DNA of 64,000 nucleotides from Arenibacter echinorum (GCF_003259375.1 NZ_QLLN01000001.1:659360-723359), one strand, 5' to 3'. Positions 18,601 to 27,274 are shown, numbered from the stretch's first letter. A program made the numbers and translations. Notes: generated from the sequence alone by a model not told the origin.

Positions 18601-19564
18601 TAGTACCTGTATAGTCCTCGTAAATACTTAGGATATCTTTGTACTGAATGGTTTTGGGATTGTGTTTTTCAGGTAAATATTGGTTTAATTGACTTTGTGC
18701 AATATCAATTTTAAAAAGTCCATCGCCATAGGTCCCAATCCACAACTGATTTTTAGTGTCCAGTAACATGCTGAGCACATAAATGGAATTAAGGCTACTT
18801 TTTAAATCTTCAATAAAAATATCCGGGCGCTTAAACAAGCTGGCCTTGGGTTCCCTGTACCAAACACCTTCCCCAAATGTCCCGACCCATTGATTGTTTT
18901 CATGGTCAAAAAGAATAAAGCTATAATTGGAAATGGAATTTTTATTGCCATCGGGATAATGGTAGTTTATTTTTTCCGGTTGTTGAGGATCTATTTGTAT
19001 TATATATTTTTCGCAACTAAGCCAAAGATTGCCAGAGGGGTCTTGGGTGATGGCGTTTATGCCACTTACTTTATCCGGGCCAATTATATGCTCTATTTTT
19101 TTGGTTTGGAATGATAATTTATAGAGACCCGTTGAAAAACTTCCGAACCAAAGGTTTTTTTGTTGGTCTTCAAAAATGGTACTGGCATCTACTATTTCGT
19201 TTAGGGGTTCAAAAGTGTTGTTGTTCTTATTTAATTTGTGAGGTATTTGCGATATGGGAATAATCCATAGTTCATCGTTGCTATCAACAAAAACCTTTCC
19301 TAGTTTGCTGTATGTGGGATTGGTAATATCCTTGAAGTACTGCTTGTACTTTTCAAAACTTCGGCCATCATATTTGTTTAAACCGTCCTGGGTTGCAATC
19401 CATAAAAATCCTGTACGGTCTTGGGTTATTGAAATTGCTGAATTTTGCGACAATCCGTCTTTTACAGATAAGGGACGAAAGGTTACCTGTTTTTGGGATT
19501 GAACAGAAAGACAAGAAATAAGTAAGATGTAGTTTACAAAAAACCGTATGTAATTTGGCTTCAT
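15611..19564 (-). CDS. Hybrid two-component system sensor/regulator (HTCS)
   Basis: A 1317-residue one-protein two-component system. In order it has a signal peptide, an extracytoplasmic beta-propeller region of Reg_prop repeats (recurring LWIGTxGxGL motifs, about 30-690), a Y_Y_Y domain (about 700-780), one membrane segment (about 785-805), HisKA with phospho-acceptor H834 (NISHEFRTPL), HATPase, a response-regulator receiver domain (LILLVEDN...DLMMPKLNG) and a C-terminal AraC-type HTH. Such proteins sense a glycan fragment and switch on a polysaccharide locus. No SusCD pair is adjacent, so its target is elsewhere. The C-terminus stops right after GKTPTS, a few residues earlier than usual. 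Confidence 0.93.
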   Translation of the reverse strand: MKPNYIRFFVNYILLISCLSVQSQKQVTFRPLSVKDGLSQNSAISITQDRTGFLWIATQDGLNKYDGRSFEKYKQYFKDITNPTYSKLGKVFVDSNDELWIIPISQIPHKLNKNNNTFEPLNEIVDASTIFEDQQKNLWFGSFSTGLYKLSFQTKKIEHIIGPDKVSGINAITQDPSGNLWLSCEKYIIQIDPQQPEKINYHYPDGNKNSISNYSFILFDHENNQWVGTFGEGVWYREPKASLFKRPDIFIEDLKSSLNSIYVLSMLLDTKNQLWIGTYGDGLFKIDIAQSQLNQYLPEKHNPKTIQYKDILSIYEDYTGTIWFGTDGAGLNYYDPLLEKFNSVINFQTPENINIDVVRSITLDAQNNVWIGTSGKGLSRFSPKKNIWHNYQTDNKKGIRSNRIMSLLSDNDGDLWIGTQEGGLHIMDVKENIIEYPKLKNLENVTVWCIQNDTDDDKWIGTRESGLFKVNKNKGILRTFNKNDSANGLPSNNIRAIAQEAGQFIWVGTQDDGICKINLKTNEIKVYRHEPGNANSLASNQIKSLYYDNKGILWIGTNGNGLCAFDIVNEQFYNYTVKEGLANDVIYAVLPDEQNNLWLSSNRGITKFYVPEKLDSTSKIVNYTNYDGLATEFNTGAYFKARNGNLYFGGLEGYYWFNPSDIEISTVLPKTVITKFEVFNTPKPLIPNAKLKSKENTVAFSFASLQYSLPIKNQYQFKLEGYDADWTLSGNENSARYTNLPPGNYTFKVISSNYDGVWNNKEDSYSFIINKPWYLTNSAILIYLSLFFTTIYLIYRYFKWRWNMQMQLKFERQETIRFKELNDFKAKLYSNISHEFRTPLTLINGPIKKQLENDLKPDLKKDLMLVDKNTKRLLDLVNQMMELNKLDTGSLKLNPEEIHLGGFILSLLEPFEYLAKNHNLVFSHKVGPMSMTLFDPDIMEKIVGNLLSNAIKYTSEGGTIDFRAEVAQTDHLIINISNDIDNIIEKDTNKLFERFFQASQTNEGTGIGLSLVKELVEHLKGTVNASYSNDHKKIFFNLEIPVHLINDDDEIPEEVVTPTNGPGTITKKSSEVQPLILLVEDNVSLLNFMSSLLEDEYKIITAKNGEEGVQTALKKIPDLIITDLMMPKLNGIELCSQLKNDEKTSHIPIIMLTGKTDPENEIAGLQSGVEEYMIKPFNPKTFQIRIENILTTRKKLRAHYNKENVFKPKDIAFTSTDEKFLLKVEDILNNYIQDTEFSAEKFSQLLGMSRMQLHRKLIALTGHSTTAFIRLERLKQAQKLLEKPGITVAEVAYTTGFNSPSYFIKCYKKTFGKTPTS

Positions 19565-19900
19565 ATGATGCTTACGTTATTTCTAGGGATAATTTTATCA
19601 TCCAATTTTAAATTAACTGTTAACTTATGAATAAAAATTATTAAAATCTACTTAAGTAATTAAAATATGTAATTACATCATTCACTTTATTGGAAAAATA
19701 ATAATGTCTAAGTAATAAATGGGTTAGCATTGATAAGTAAAAGCATAAAGTTGTGGTCAGGTAAGAATTTGGGGATAAATATCCGTTGGATTTAGGGTTA
19801 TAATGGACAGGTTTTTTTTTTATGAATTAAGTTGCGCAGTAATTAATGATAATTGTATATTTGCAGCCGCTAAAGACAGAACTTGTCATAACTAGTGAAT
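19565..19900. other. Intergenic region upstream of tRNA-Arg
   Basis: About 335 bp of AT-rich DNA between the divergently read HTCS gene and tRNA-Arg. I see no gene in it. Its right end holds the tRNA promoter described separately. Confidence 0.6.
19832..19863 (+). promoter_or_regulatory. Promoter of tRNA-Arg (Bacteroidota sigma-70 type)
   Basis: TTG at 19832-19834 and TATATTTG at 19856-19863 are separated by 21 bp. This matches the Bacteroidota consensus (TTG at -33, TAnnTTTG at -7). The tRNA begins 37 bp downstream. Confidence 0.65.
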
Positions 19901-19975
<75 letters not shown>

Positions 19976-19987
19976 TTAAAAATCAAG

Positions 19988-20019
19988 ACCTTAGAGATTT
20001 ATTTCTTTAAGGTTTTTTT
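19988..20019 (+). terminator. Terminator after tRNA-Arg (island-side copy)
   Basis: An imperfect hairpin (ACCTTAGAGA against TTCTTTAAGGT) followed by a T-run. It lies 14 bp after the tRNA. Confidence 0.6.
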
Positions 20020-20020
20020 A

Positions 20021-20042
20021 TTTGCACTCAATTTGCACTCAA
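20021..20042 (+). repeat. Tandem 11-bp repeat at island left end
   Basis: Two perfect head-to-tail copies of TTTGCACTCAA (20021-20031, 20032-20042). Similar 11-bp-period pairs (GGCTCACTTTA type) occur at 48038-48059 and 48268-48289 near the right end. They are candidate arm-type binding sites for an integrase or excisionase. Confidence 0.6.
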
Positions 20043-20234
20043 TATTTGGTCTTATATTGGTTTATATGGTTTGATTTGCAGAATTGTATTCCAATATTAC
20101 TAGTATAATTATCAATTTTAATTTGAAATAAGAACTTTAGTCATGTACTTGGGATTAATTTCCATTGAAACTAACTAACTGCTTCGATTTATTAATCTTA
20201 TTCATTTCAGATTTTATAATCTTTCTGTAACGCA

Positions 20235-20258
20235 GCGGGTTCGAGTCCCGTCCGCATA
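20235..20258 (+). pseudogene. 3' fragment of a second, different tRNA
   Basis: T-stem GCGGG, loop TTCGAGT, T-stem CCCGT and a 7-nt acceptor-like tail CCGCATA can be read at 20235-20258. No D-arm, anticodon arm or 5' acceptor strand is present upstream. The fragment is followed by a strong terminator, as a real tRNA end would be. It is probably a remnant att site from another integration event. Confidence 0.55.
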
Positions 20259-20265
20259 GTAAATT

Positions 20266-20296
20266 AAGGCGTTCAAGAGGATTGAACGCCTTTTTA
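20266..20296 (+). terminator. Rho-independent terminator after tRNA fragment
   Basis: Perfect 10-bp arms AGGCGTTCAA and TTGAACGCCT (20267-20276, 20282-20291) with a 5-nt loop and a following T-run. Confidence 0.7.
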
Positions 20297-21029
20297 TTCT
20301 AAAGGGGTAAATACCCCGAGGCTCGCCTCGCACGAAAAAAAGCAGTAATCTTGAGCGTGAGCTCAAGCACCCATATGCATAAGAGCCACAACGAGTTTCT
20401 TTGTTACTCTAACATTTGGGTTGTTTTGCAAAATACAATAATGCCCCGTGGGCTTGCCCCGGGGATTATTTACTTTGCAAAAACGCTCGCTTTAGGCTCG
20501 TTTTTATTCGATATTGTCGAATTATACACAAAACTATTACAGTTCTCAGAAGTTGCTCAATATCATTGTTTTATGAATATGCTGAATTGAAATGTATATG
20601 GTTTTGAAAATCAAAAAGCAGTGGTTCATTAATTCTAATACCGTCCTTGTAAAAAATCAAAAAATGTCTCACTTTTGTATTTTGACGTACCTGTATTACT
20701 ATATTATAACACATAATATCCTCTAGGTTTCTTTTATTTGGCAACAAAAACGGAAATGAATATTTTACAGTAATTTATTTGTAAATGTGTTTAAGTGAAG
20801 GTTGGGCCTCATAATATTAATATAACCTTAAATAGTACTTCCTAGCCTGGAAATCACAGTGTCCCAATCCCCTTTAAAATTCCATAGAATGAAACCATTC
20901 CTCTTGATTTTAATAAACTCTTATCTTTGTCTTCAGTTAGACATTGTGAATTTGGAAACCAACTGTTAGGGTGTACAGTATTAACAATATACAAACTTGT
21001 AAGCCTTTACTACCTATACCTATTTAATC

Positions 21030-22262
21030 CTATTTTCTTTTTAGTTGGCTCAATTGTTCCATATTTTCAATAATTGTCGCATAGCCCATTCCAACCCCCA
21101 CACACATAGTTGCCAAAGCAAACCGGCCATTGGAGCGCACCAACTGGTTCATGGCCGCGTGTATGATCCTAGTGCCGGACATGCCTAAAGGGTGCCCAAG
21201 AGCAATTGCACCTCCATTGGGATTAATTCTTGGATCGTTATCTTCCAAACCTAGCTGTCTGGTACAGGCCAATGCTTGGGCGGAAAAGGCTTCATTAAAC
21301 TCCATAACATCCATGTCCGATAGTTGAAGTCCGGCCTTTTGTAAAGCCTTTTTGGTGGCTTCCACTGGACCAATACCCATTATTTTTGGTTCTACACCTA
21401 CTACAGCCGAAGCTACTATTCTAGCTTTAGGAGTGAGATTATATTTTTTCAAGGCATCTTCTGAAACGACTAGCATGGCTGCCGCACCGTCATTCAATCC
21501 TGATGCATTCCCTGCTGTTACCGTTCCATCTTTTTTGAAGACAGTTCTTAAGGTGGCTAGTTTTTCTAAGGTTGTACTCGGTCTTATAAATTCATCTTGA
21601 CTCACGATAATGGGGTCTCCCTTTCGCTGTGGTATTTCCACGTTGCAAATTTCTTCAGACAGAATTCCTTTTTGTTGTGCCTTAGTAGCTTTCATTTGAG
21701 AATTATAGGCGAACAAATCTTGGTCTTCCCTACTAATATTAAATAGTTCAGCTAAGTTCTCTGCCGTGATGCCCATCGCATCGGTACCATACATTTCATG
21801 CAGTTTCTTGTTGACAAAACGCCAACCGAAACTAGAATCTTCCATTTTGGAATCGTTCCCAAATGCTATGGATGACTTTGAAATCACCAAAGGACCTCTA
21901 GACATATGTTCCATACCGCCGGCAATAAAAACATCACCGTCACCAGCTTTAATTGCTCTATTCGCCTGCACTACGGTTGACATCCCTGAAGAACATAACC
22001 TATTAACGGTTTCACCAGGAACTGTATAAGGCAAACCTGCTAAGAGCAAAGCCATTCTAGCCACATTTCTGTTGTCTTCTCCTGCTTGATTATGACATCC
22101 AAGAATCACATCATCAATTACATCTTTTGGTAAATCAGGATATTTTTCCAATAAAGCTTTGATGGGTATTGCTGCCAAATCATCCGCTCTTACTTGTGCC
22201 AAAGCGCCTCTAAAACTTCCAATGGGTGTTCGTATGGCGTCAACTATATATGCTTCATTCAT
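21030..22262 (-). CDS. pcaF: 3-oxoadipyl-CoA thiolase
   Basis: A 410-residue thiolase that cleaves 3-oxoadipyl-CoA with CoA to succinyl-CoA and acetyl-CoA, the last step of the protocatechuate branch. Catalytic residues are in place: acyl-enzyme C90 (ETVNRLCSSGM), the histidine of NGGAIALGHPLG, and the second cysteine of TMCVGVGMG. It is the last gene of the pca operon, 4 bp after pcaIJ. A general acetyl-CoA acetyltransferase has the same motifs; the operon context decides the assignment. Confidence 0.93.
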   Translation of the reverse strand: MNEAYIVDAIRTPIGSFRGALAQVRADDLAAIPIKALLEKYPDLPKDVIDDVILGCHNQAGEDNRNVARMALLLAGLPYTVPGETVNRLCSSGMSTVVQANRAIKAGDGDVFIAGGMEHMSRGPLVISKSSIAFGNDSKMEDSSFGWRFVNKKLHEMYGTDAMGITAENLAELFNISREDQDLFAYNSQMKATKAQQKGILSEEICNVEIPQRKGDPIIVSQDEFIRPSTTLEKLATLRTVFKKDGTVTAGNASGLNDGAAAMLVVSEDALKKYNLTPKARIVASAVVGVEPKIMGIGPVEATKKALQKAGLQLSDMDVMEFNEAFSAQALACTRQLGLEDNDPRINPNGGAIALGHPLGMSGTRIIHAAMNQLVRSNGRFALATMCVGVGMGYATIIENMEQLSQLKRK

Positions 22263-22266
22263 TTTC

Positions 22267-23613
22267 TTAGGATAACTGTTCTACAAATTTTGCTGCTGTC
22301 TTTTCACGGACTTCTTCCAAGCTACTGCCTGGTAAAATTTCAATCAAGGTTAATTTTCCTTCTATAAATTTAAATACCGCTAATTCTGTAATCAACATAT
22401 CTACACAATTAAAATCGGTAATGGGCAAACTGCATTTTTCCACAACTTTAGAGGCGCCTTCCCTATCGGTATGACCTAAGGTAATGATTAATTTTTTCGC
22501 TCCGGACGCCAAATCCATCGCACCCCCTACTCCTAAAAGGGGCTTACCCGGCACGGCCCAGTTGGCCAGGTTTCCTTGGGCGTCCACTTCCAGACCCCCC
22601 ATAATGGCCACATCAATATGCCCGCCACGAATCATGGCAAAACTATCGGCGCTATCAAAATAACTGCTTCCAGGCAACGCCGTAACGGGCACTTTACCTG
22701 CATTTACAGGATAATACATAGCGCCGCCACCATCTTTTGGTTCGGGGCCTACACCTAGCATTCCGTTTTCGGTATGAAGAATTATTCCGTCTTCTGGTTT
22801 TATCAAGTCAGCTACTAAAGTTGGGATGCCAATTCCAAGATTCACCACATCGCCTTTTTCTAATTCCGCAAACGCACGTTTGGCCATATTCATCCGTTTT
22901 TTATCAATTACTTTTGACGAACCTACGGATGCTGATGAACCCAAATCTTCTTCCGTTAGTTTTCGCTCCACCAAATAGTCCACAAAACAACCTGGAGTAT
23001 GAATTTCGTTAGGGTCAATATCCCCGTTAGGAACAATTTCTTGCACTTCGGCAATTACAATATCAGCAGCTGTTGCCATTGCTCTATTGAAATTTTGTTC
23101 CGTCATGCGGTATTGCAGATTTCCTGCCGTATCTGCTTTCCATGCTCTTATGATGGCTACATTTCCTCTAATACCTTCTATAAAAACTTGCTCTTTTCCA
23201 TTAAGCATTTTGGTTTCTCGTCCTTCAGCGATTAAGGTTCCTGCTGATGTGGGCGTATAAAATCCGCCAATACCTGCACCACCTGCCCGTATAGCTTCTG
23301 CCAATGTGCCTTGAGGCAATAATTCATATTCCACACGACCTTCTTGTGCCGCTAAAACGGCTTCTCTGTTCGAAGTGAAAAAAGAACCGATCATTTTCTT
23401 TAATTGTCCATTGTTCAACAAGCGACCACCGCCCATATTGGGTTCGCCTACATTGTTCGCGATAAAAGTGAGGTCTTTTGTTTTGGTCTTTGCCAATTCA
23501 TGAATGATATTCACGGGGTTACCCGTCATACCAAAGCCACCCCCTAAAATGATGTCGCCATCTTTTACTAAACTTGCTGCTTTTTCAGCACTTATTATTG
23601 GAACTGTTTTCAT
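22267..23613 (-). CDS. pcaIJ: Fused 3-oxoadipate CoA-transferase (PcaI-PcaJ)
   Basis: A 448-residue single chain that joins the two usually separate CoA-transferase subunits. The A part (1 to about 222) has [19 protein letters not shown]. The B part (about 240-448) has the [15 protein letters not shown] motif and catalytic E282 in [10 protein letters not shown]. The reaction is succinyl-CoA plus 3-oxoadipate to 3-oxoadipyl-CoA plus succinate. Most bacterial PcaI and PcaJ are separate proteins of about 215-230 residues; here the linker is short (about 222-240) and the fusion is in frame. It lies between pobA (6 bp) and pcaF (4 bp). An acetoacetate:succinyl-CoA transferase would look similar, but the context favours 3-oxoadipate. 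Confidence 0.92.
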   Translation of the reverse strand: MKTVPIISAEKAASLVKDGDIILGGGFGMTGNPVNIIHELAKTKTKDLTFIANNVGEPNMGGGRLLNNGQLKKMIGSFFTSNREAVLAAQEGRVEYELLPQGTLAEAIRAGGAGIGGFYTPTSAGTLIAEGRETKMLNGKEQVFIEGIRGNVAIIRAWKADTAGNLQYRMTEQNFNRAMATAADIVIAEVQEIVPNGDIDPNEIHTPGCFVDYLVERKLTEEDLGSSASVGSSKVIDKKRMNMAKRAFAELEKGDVVNLGIGIPTLVADLIKPEDGIILHTENGMLGVGPEPKDGGGAMYYPVNAGKVPVTALPGSSYFDSADSFAMIRGGHIDVAIMGGLEVDAQGNLANWAVPGKPLLGVGGAMDLASGAKKLIITLGHTDREGASKVVEKCSLPITDFNCVDMLITELAVFKFIEGKLTLIEILPGSSLEEVREKTAAKFVEQLS

Positions 23614-23619
23614 TGGTTT

Positions 23620-24813
23620 TTAATTTTTAAACGATTCAAACGGTAGCCCTACATAGTTTTCTGCAATGGTAGTTCTGTATGCCTTCGACACTTTTAAATA
23701 ATCAACTTTTGCTTTTTGTAAGCGATAGGTAAATGATCCATGAGCGTCTTGTTTGTGAAATAATTTGGTCATGAAATTAGAGAAGTCCTGCGCTCTCCAT
23801 ATTCTACGAAGGGCATCATTGGTATAGGTGTCGAGTAACTTTTCAGAATTCGTTTTATAATAGGCCACAAAGGCGTCAACCATATGTTTTACATCGGCAA
23901 TTGCCAAGTTCATTCCTTTACCACCTGTTGGTGGAACTATATGAGCCGCATCGCCAGCCAATAATAATCTGCCACTTCGTAAACTATCAATCATATGGCT
24001 ACGCATTGGGGTAATGCTTTTTTCAAAAATAGGACCTTTTTCCAAGTCAAATCCAGGGGCCGCAAGACGTTGGGAAAGTTCGCTCCAAATACGGTCGTCT
24101 GACCAATTATCTACCGATTCATCATTGTCTACCTGAACATACAATCTACTTACGGTTTCTGAACGTAAACTATGTAATGCAAAACCATTCTCGTGATATG
24201 CATATATTAATTCATCTGTTGAAGGTGCTACATTTGCCAATATTCCCAACCAGCTGAACGGATAAGTAATATCATAGGAATGGAAACTTTTCTTTGGCAA
24301 GGTCTTTCTTCCAATGCCATGAAAACCGTCACAGGCCGCCACAAAATCGCATTCTAGAATTCCTTCTTCGTCATCTTTTTCAAAATGTATTTTAGGGCGC
24401 TTCGTATCAAAATCTACTATTTTGGTCGCCATGGTTTCAAAGTGCAGTTCTCCGCCCTCTTGCAACCAAGCATCCGTAAGGTCTTTGGTAATTTCCTGCT
24501 GACCGTAAATAGTTATGGTTCTGCCGCCGGTTAATTCGCCAAAAGGGATATGAACACGTTCCTCATCAAAGCTAAGGTATACGCCATCATGAACAATGCC
24601 TTCTTTTTTCATTCGGGCATCAAGACCCAATTCCTTCAAGATATCTTTGGTGTTCTGTTCTACCAACCCGGCACGAACCCTACCTTCAACATATTCCCGT
24701 GAACGCAGTTCTATGACTACGGCATCTATATCGTGTTTTTTCAACCAATTTGCCAAGACCATCCCAGAAGGTCCGGCACCTATAATTCCTACTTGTGTTT
24801 TGATATTTATCAT
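23620..24813 (-). CDS. pobA: 4-hydroxybenzoate 3-monooxygenase
   Basis: A 397-residue flavoprotein hydroxylase, the usual PobA length, that converts 4-hydroxybenzoate with NAD(P)H and O2 to protocatechuate. The FAD-binding GAGPSG motif is at residues 12-17, followed by the PobA-typical REYVEGRVRAGLVEQ stretch. The second nucleotide motif DG (ACDGFHG) and the FAD-ribityl motif LLAGDAAHIVPPTGGKG are present. It is embedded in the pca operon between pcaDC and pcaIJ with 4-6 bp gaps, so hydroxylation and ring cleavage are co-expressed. Confidence 0.95.
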   Translation of the reverse strand: MINIKTQVGIIGAGPSGMVLANWLKKHDIDAVVIELRSREYVEGRVRAGLVEQNTKDILKELGLDARMKKEGIVHDGVYLSFDEERVHIPFGELTGGRTITIYGQQEITKDLTDAWLQEGGELHFETMATKIVDFDTKRPKIHFEKDDEEGILECDFVAACDGFHGIGRKTLPKKSFHSYDITYPFSWLGILANVAPSTDELIYAYHENGFALHSLRSETVSRLYVQVDNDESVDNWSDDRIWSELSQRLAAPGFDLEKGPIFEKSITPMRSHMIDSLRSGRLLLAGDAAHIVPPTGGKGMNLAIADVKHMVDAFVAYYKTNSEKLLDTYTNDALRRIWRAQDFSNFMTKLFHKQDAHGSFTYRLQKAKVDYLKVSKAYRTTIAENYVGLPFESFKN

Positions 24814-24817
24814 CCGG

Positions 24818-25948
24818 CTAGTAGTCTATTCCTAAATCAGTAAATACTTCTTCTGCCGAATGCATGGCATCGTTTGCCGCCGGTAAACCACAGTAAATAC
24901 CTGATTGTAGAATCACTTCTTTGATTTCATCTTTGGTTACACCATTATTAAAGGCTGCTTTTACATGCATTTTAAACTCCGCTTTTTTATTGAGCGGTAT
25001 TAACATAGCAAGGGTTATAAGGCTTCTGCTGTGTTTGGGCAAACCCGGTCGGGTCCATATTTCTCCCCATGCATAATGCGAAATAAATTCTTGAAAATCG
25101 GTGTTGAATTCATTCTTGTTTCCGTTGGCCCTATCTACATGGGCATCACCTAAAACCGTTCTACGCACATGCATACCTCTATCAAAAGTATCTTCGCCGA
25201 CTATAAAATTGATAAGCGTTTCTGCATAATATGATGGTAATTCGGTGCTTGGCAGATGTCTGGCATGAAATACTTTTATCTCAGCACCTGCTATTTCTTT
25301 TTGCATGATTTCGGCTTGGGCCACATTGGTAACAGTATCTTCATCACCTGTAATGATTAAAGTCTCTAGCTGAATTTGTTTAATATCCGCCCTAAAATCA
25401 GCATTGCCAATTGCAGAACAACAGGCGGTATATCCTTCTGTTCTGTTCGCCAAGAATATTTTTTTCATTTCCGCTACGCGGGATGGATGAGTTTGGTGAT
25501 AGCTTTCGGTAAACCATTTTTCCATTGTGGCATCTACGATAGCTTGCATGCCTTGTTCATTGATGGTTTTAATACGGTCGTTCCATCCTTCCACAGTACC
25601 AATCTTAGAATCTGTATTACTGATAATGAGTTTGTGCAAACGGTCTGGATGGTTGATGCCCAAGTACTGACCGATCAACCCACCCATGGACAAGCCGCAG
25701 AAATACACTTTATCTATTTTCAATTTATCCAAGAGGTCAATTACATCTTGGCCCAATTGTTCTATAGTGTAGGGTCCATCCGTAAGTCTACTTTGTCCAT
25801 GCCCCCTCGTATCATATTGTAAAACCCTAAAATAAGGTAGTAAATACGGCGCCAATTCATCCCACATGGTTAAATCTGCCCCTAAAGAATTAGAGAACAT
25901 CAGTACGGGACTGTTGGGTGTTCCCTGTAATTTATAGTTTGTTTTCAT
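24818..25948 (-). CDS. pcaDC: Fused 3-oxoadipate enol-lactonase / 4-carboxymuconolactone decarboxylase
   Basis: A 376-residue bifunctional enzyme. The N-terminal alpha/beta hydrolase domain (about 1-250) has nucleophile S87 in GLSMGG and matches the enol-lactonase PcaD. The C-terminal domain (about 252-376) is the carboxymuconolactone decarboxylase fold PcaC, with RRTVLGDAHVDR, a HYAWGEIW segment and the closing NDAMHSAEEVF. This D-C fusion is known as PcaL in actinobacteria. It catalyses two consecutive steps, decarboxylation of 4-carboxymuconolactone and hydrolysis of the enol-lactone to 3-oxoadipate. It sits 4-5 bp from each neighbour in the pca operon. Confidence 0.95.
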   Translation of the reverse strand: MKTNYKLQGTPNSPVLMFSNSLGADLTMWDELAPYLLPYFRVLQYDTRGHGQSRLTDGPYTIEQLGQDVIDLLDKLKIDKVYFCGLSMGGLIGQYLGINHPDRLHKLIISNTDSKIGTVEGWNDRIKTINEQGMQAIVDATMEKWFTESYHQTHPSRVAEMKKIFLANRTEGYTACCSAIGNADFRADIKQIQLETLIITGDEDTVTNVAQAEIMQKEIAGAEIKVFHARHLPSTELPSYYAETLINFIVGEDTFDRGMHVRRTVLGDAHVDRANGNKNEFNTDFQEFISHYAWGEIWTRPGLPKHSRSLITLAMLIPLNKKAEFKMHVKAAFNNGVTKDEIKEVILQSGIYCGLPAANDAMHSAEEVFTDLGIDY

Positions 25949-25952
25949 ATAC

Positions 25953-27263
25953 TTATGAATACTTTTTTAATATGTTTTCTGTCCAAACCACACTATTGCC
26001 TATGGCATTTTCGGGTTTGAACAAGTCTTCTATAGATTCTATTTGAGGGTGCATTTCTTGCACTACCTCTTTTAAATGCTTTTGTTGTTGCAATGCCAAC
26101 GTACACGCCTTTTTTACGGATTCGTGCGCTTGCATTTTTCCTATGGATTTTGACAGATACAGTGACACCTTTTCGGCATAAATGAGTCCGTTCGTAATCT
26201 CTATATTCTGGAGCATCCGGTCTTTATCAACCTCTAGATTCGTTATTAAATCGACGGACTTTTCTAAAGAACCGCCAGTTAAATTCATGAGCTGCGTTAA
26301 GGTTTCCCATTCTGCATGCCATAGTCCGGCAGAACGTTCATGCTCTTGTGGCATAGCCGATAATATGGTAGATACCAAACCGGGTGTGCGAGTTGCATTG
26401 CTCAAAATAAGTGCGCAGCCAACAGGATTGCGTTTATGTGGCATGGTGCTAGAACCGCCTTTGCCTTCTTCGGCACCTTCAAAAACCTCCCCTACTTCTG
26501 TTTGCATGAGTAAGGAAATATCTTTTGCTATTTTCCCCAAAGAACCTGACAGAACTCCTAAAATAGAAGCAAATTCTGCTAAGGAATCTCGCTGTGACTG
26601 CCATGGAAAAGATGGATACAAGTCTAGATTTTTCGCGAAGGCCATTTGAACCTCGGTTGTAATATTGGCATTACCACTACCTACGGCGCCACCCAACTGA
26701 ATGCAATACAAACGACTTTTTAGTTCATTAAATCTTGTTCTAGTGCGCGAAATACCTTCTAACCAACCAGCAGTTTTTAATCCTAAAGTTATTGGTTTTG
26801 CTTGCTGTAAAAGGGTTCTGCCCATCATTAACGTATGCAAATGCTTTTTTGTCAACGTGAATAAAGCTTTCTCTAAACTATTTAGTTTCTCTTCTAACCA
26901 AATTAAATATTCCTTAATAGTCAGTATAGTAGCCGTATCAATAATATCTTGACTCGTAGCCCCAAAATGCACATATTTAGAAGCTTCAAAATCTCTGTTC
27001 TTTATTACTTTGGTTAGTTGCTTTACTAAAGGAATTGCCACATTACCACCCAGCACAATATCGTTTTTTAAGGAGATAGGGTCAATGGCATCTATAACAC
27101 AGCAATCGGATATAATTTTTGCAGCCGTTTCAGGAATGATTCCGACTTCTGCTTGAGCAATCGCCAAAGCTGCTTCTACTTGTAAGAGTTTGGATATGGC
27201 AATCCTGTCTGAAAATAATTCAGTTAATTCACGAGCGTAAAAAGTTTGAGAATATAAAGCCAT
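25953..27263 (-). CDS. pcaB: 3-carboxy-cis,cis-muconate cycloisomerase
   Basis: A 436-residue member of the fumarase/aspartase superfamily with the signature GGSSTMPHKRNPVG. It converts 3-carboxy-cis,cis-muconate to 4-carboxymuconolactone, the step after ring cleavage by PcaHG. The motif alone also fits adenylosuccinate lyase, but the length, the start (ALYSQTFYAREL) and the position between pcaG and pcaDC identify it. Gaps are 11 bp to pcaG and 4 bp to pcaDC. Confidence 0.93.
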   Translation of the reverse strand: MALYSQTFYARELTELFSDRIAISKLLQVEAALAIAQAEVGIIPETAAKIISDCCVIDAIDPISLKNDIVLGGNVAIPLVKQLTKVIKNRDFEASKYVHFGATSQDIIDTATILTIKEYLIWLEEKLNSLEKALFTLTKKHLHTLMMGRTLLQQAKPITLGLKTAGWLEGISRTRTRFNELKSRLYCIQLGGAVGSGNANITTEVQMAFAKNLDLYPSFPWQSQRDSLAEFASILGVLSGSLGKIAKDISLLMQTEVGEVFEGAEEGKGGSSTMPHKRNPVGCALILSNATRTPGLVSTILSAMPQEHERSAGLWHAEWETLTQLMNLTGGSLEKSVDLITNLEVDKDRMLQNIEITNGLIYAEKVSLYLSKSIGKMQAHESVKKACTLALQQQKHLKEVVQEMHPQIESIEDLFKPENAIGNSVVWTENILKKYS

Positions 27264-27274
27264 CTATTTTTTAA

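Larger units (their letters stand above)
19976..21029. other. Non-coding left end of island
   Basis: About 1 kb without a supportable gene. It holds the tRNA terminator, an 11-bp tandem repeat, a fragment of a second tRNA with its own terminator (20235-20296) and a hairpin-rich stretch (about 20306-20520). The remainder to the pcaF stop is AT-rich with no recognised feature. Confidence 0.6.

Noticed and set aside
20351..20590. Short coding region of about 79 codons in the island's left end
   Set aside because: It lies across the hairpin-rich stretch, has no recognisable domain, and an overlapping frame is equally open.
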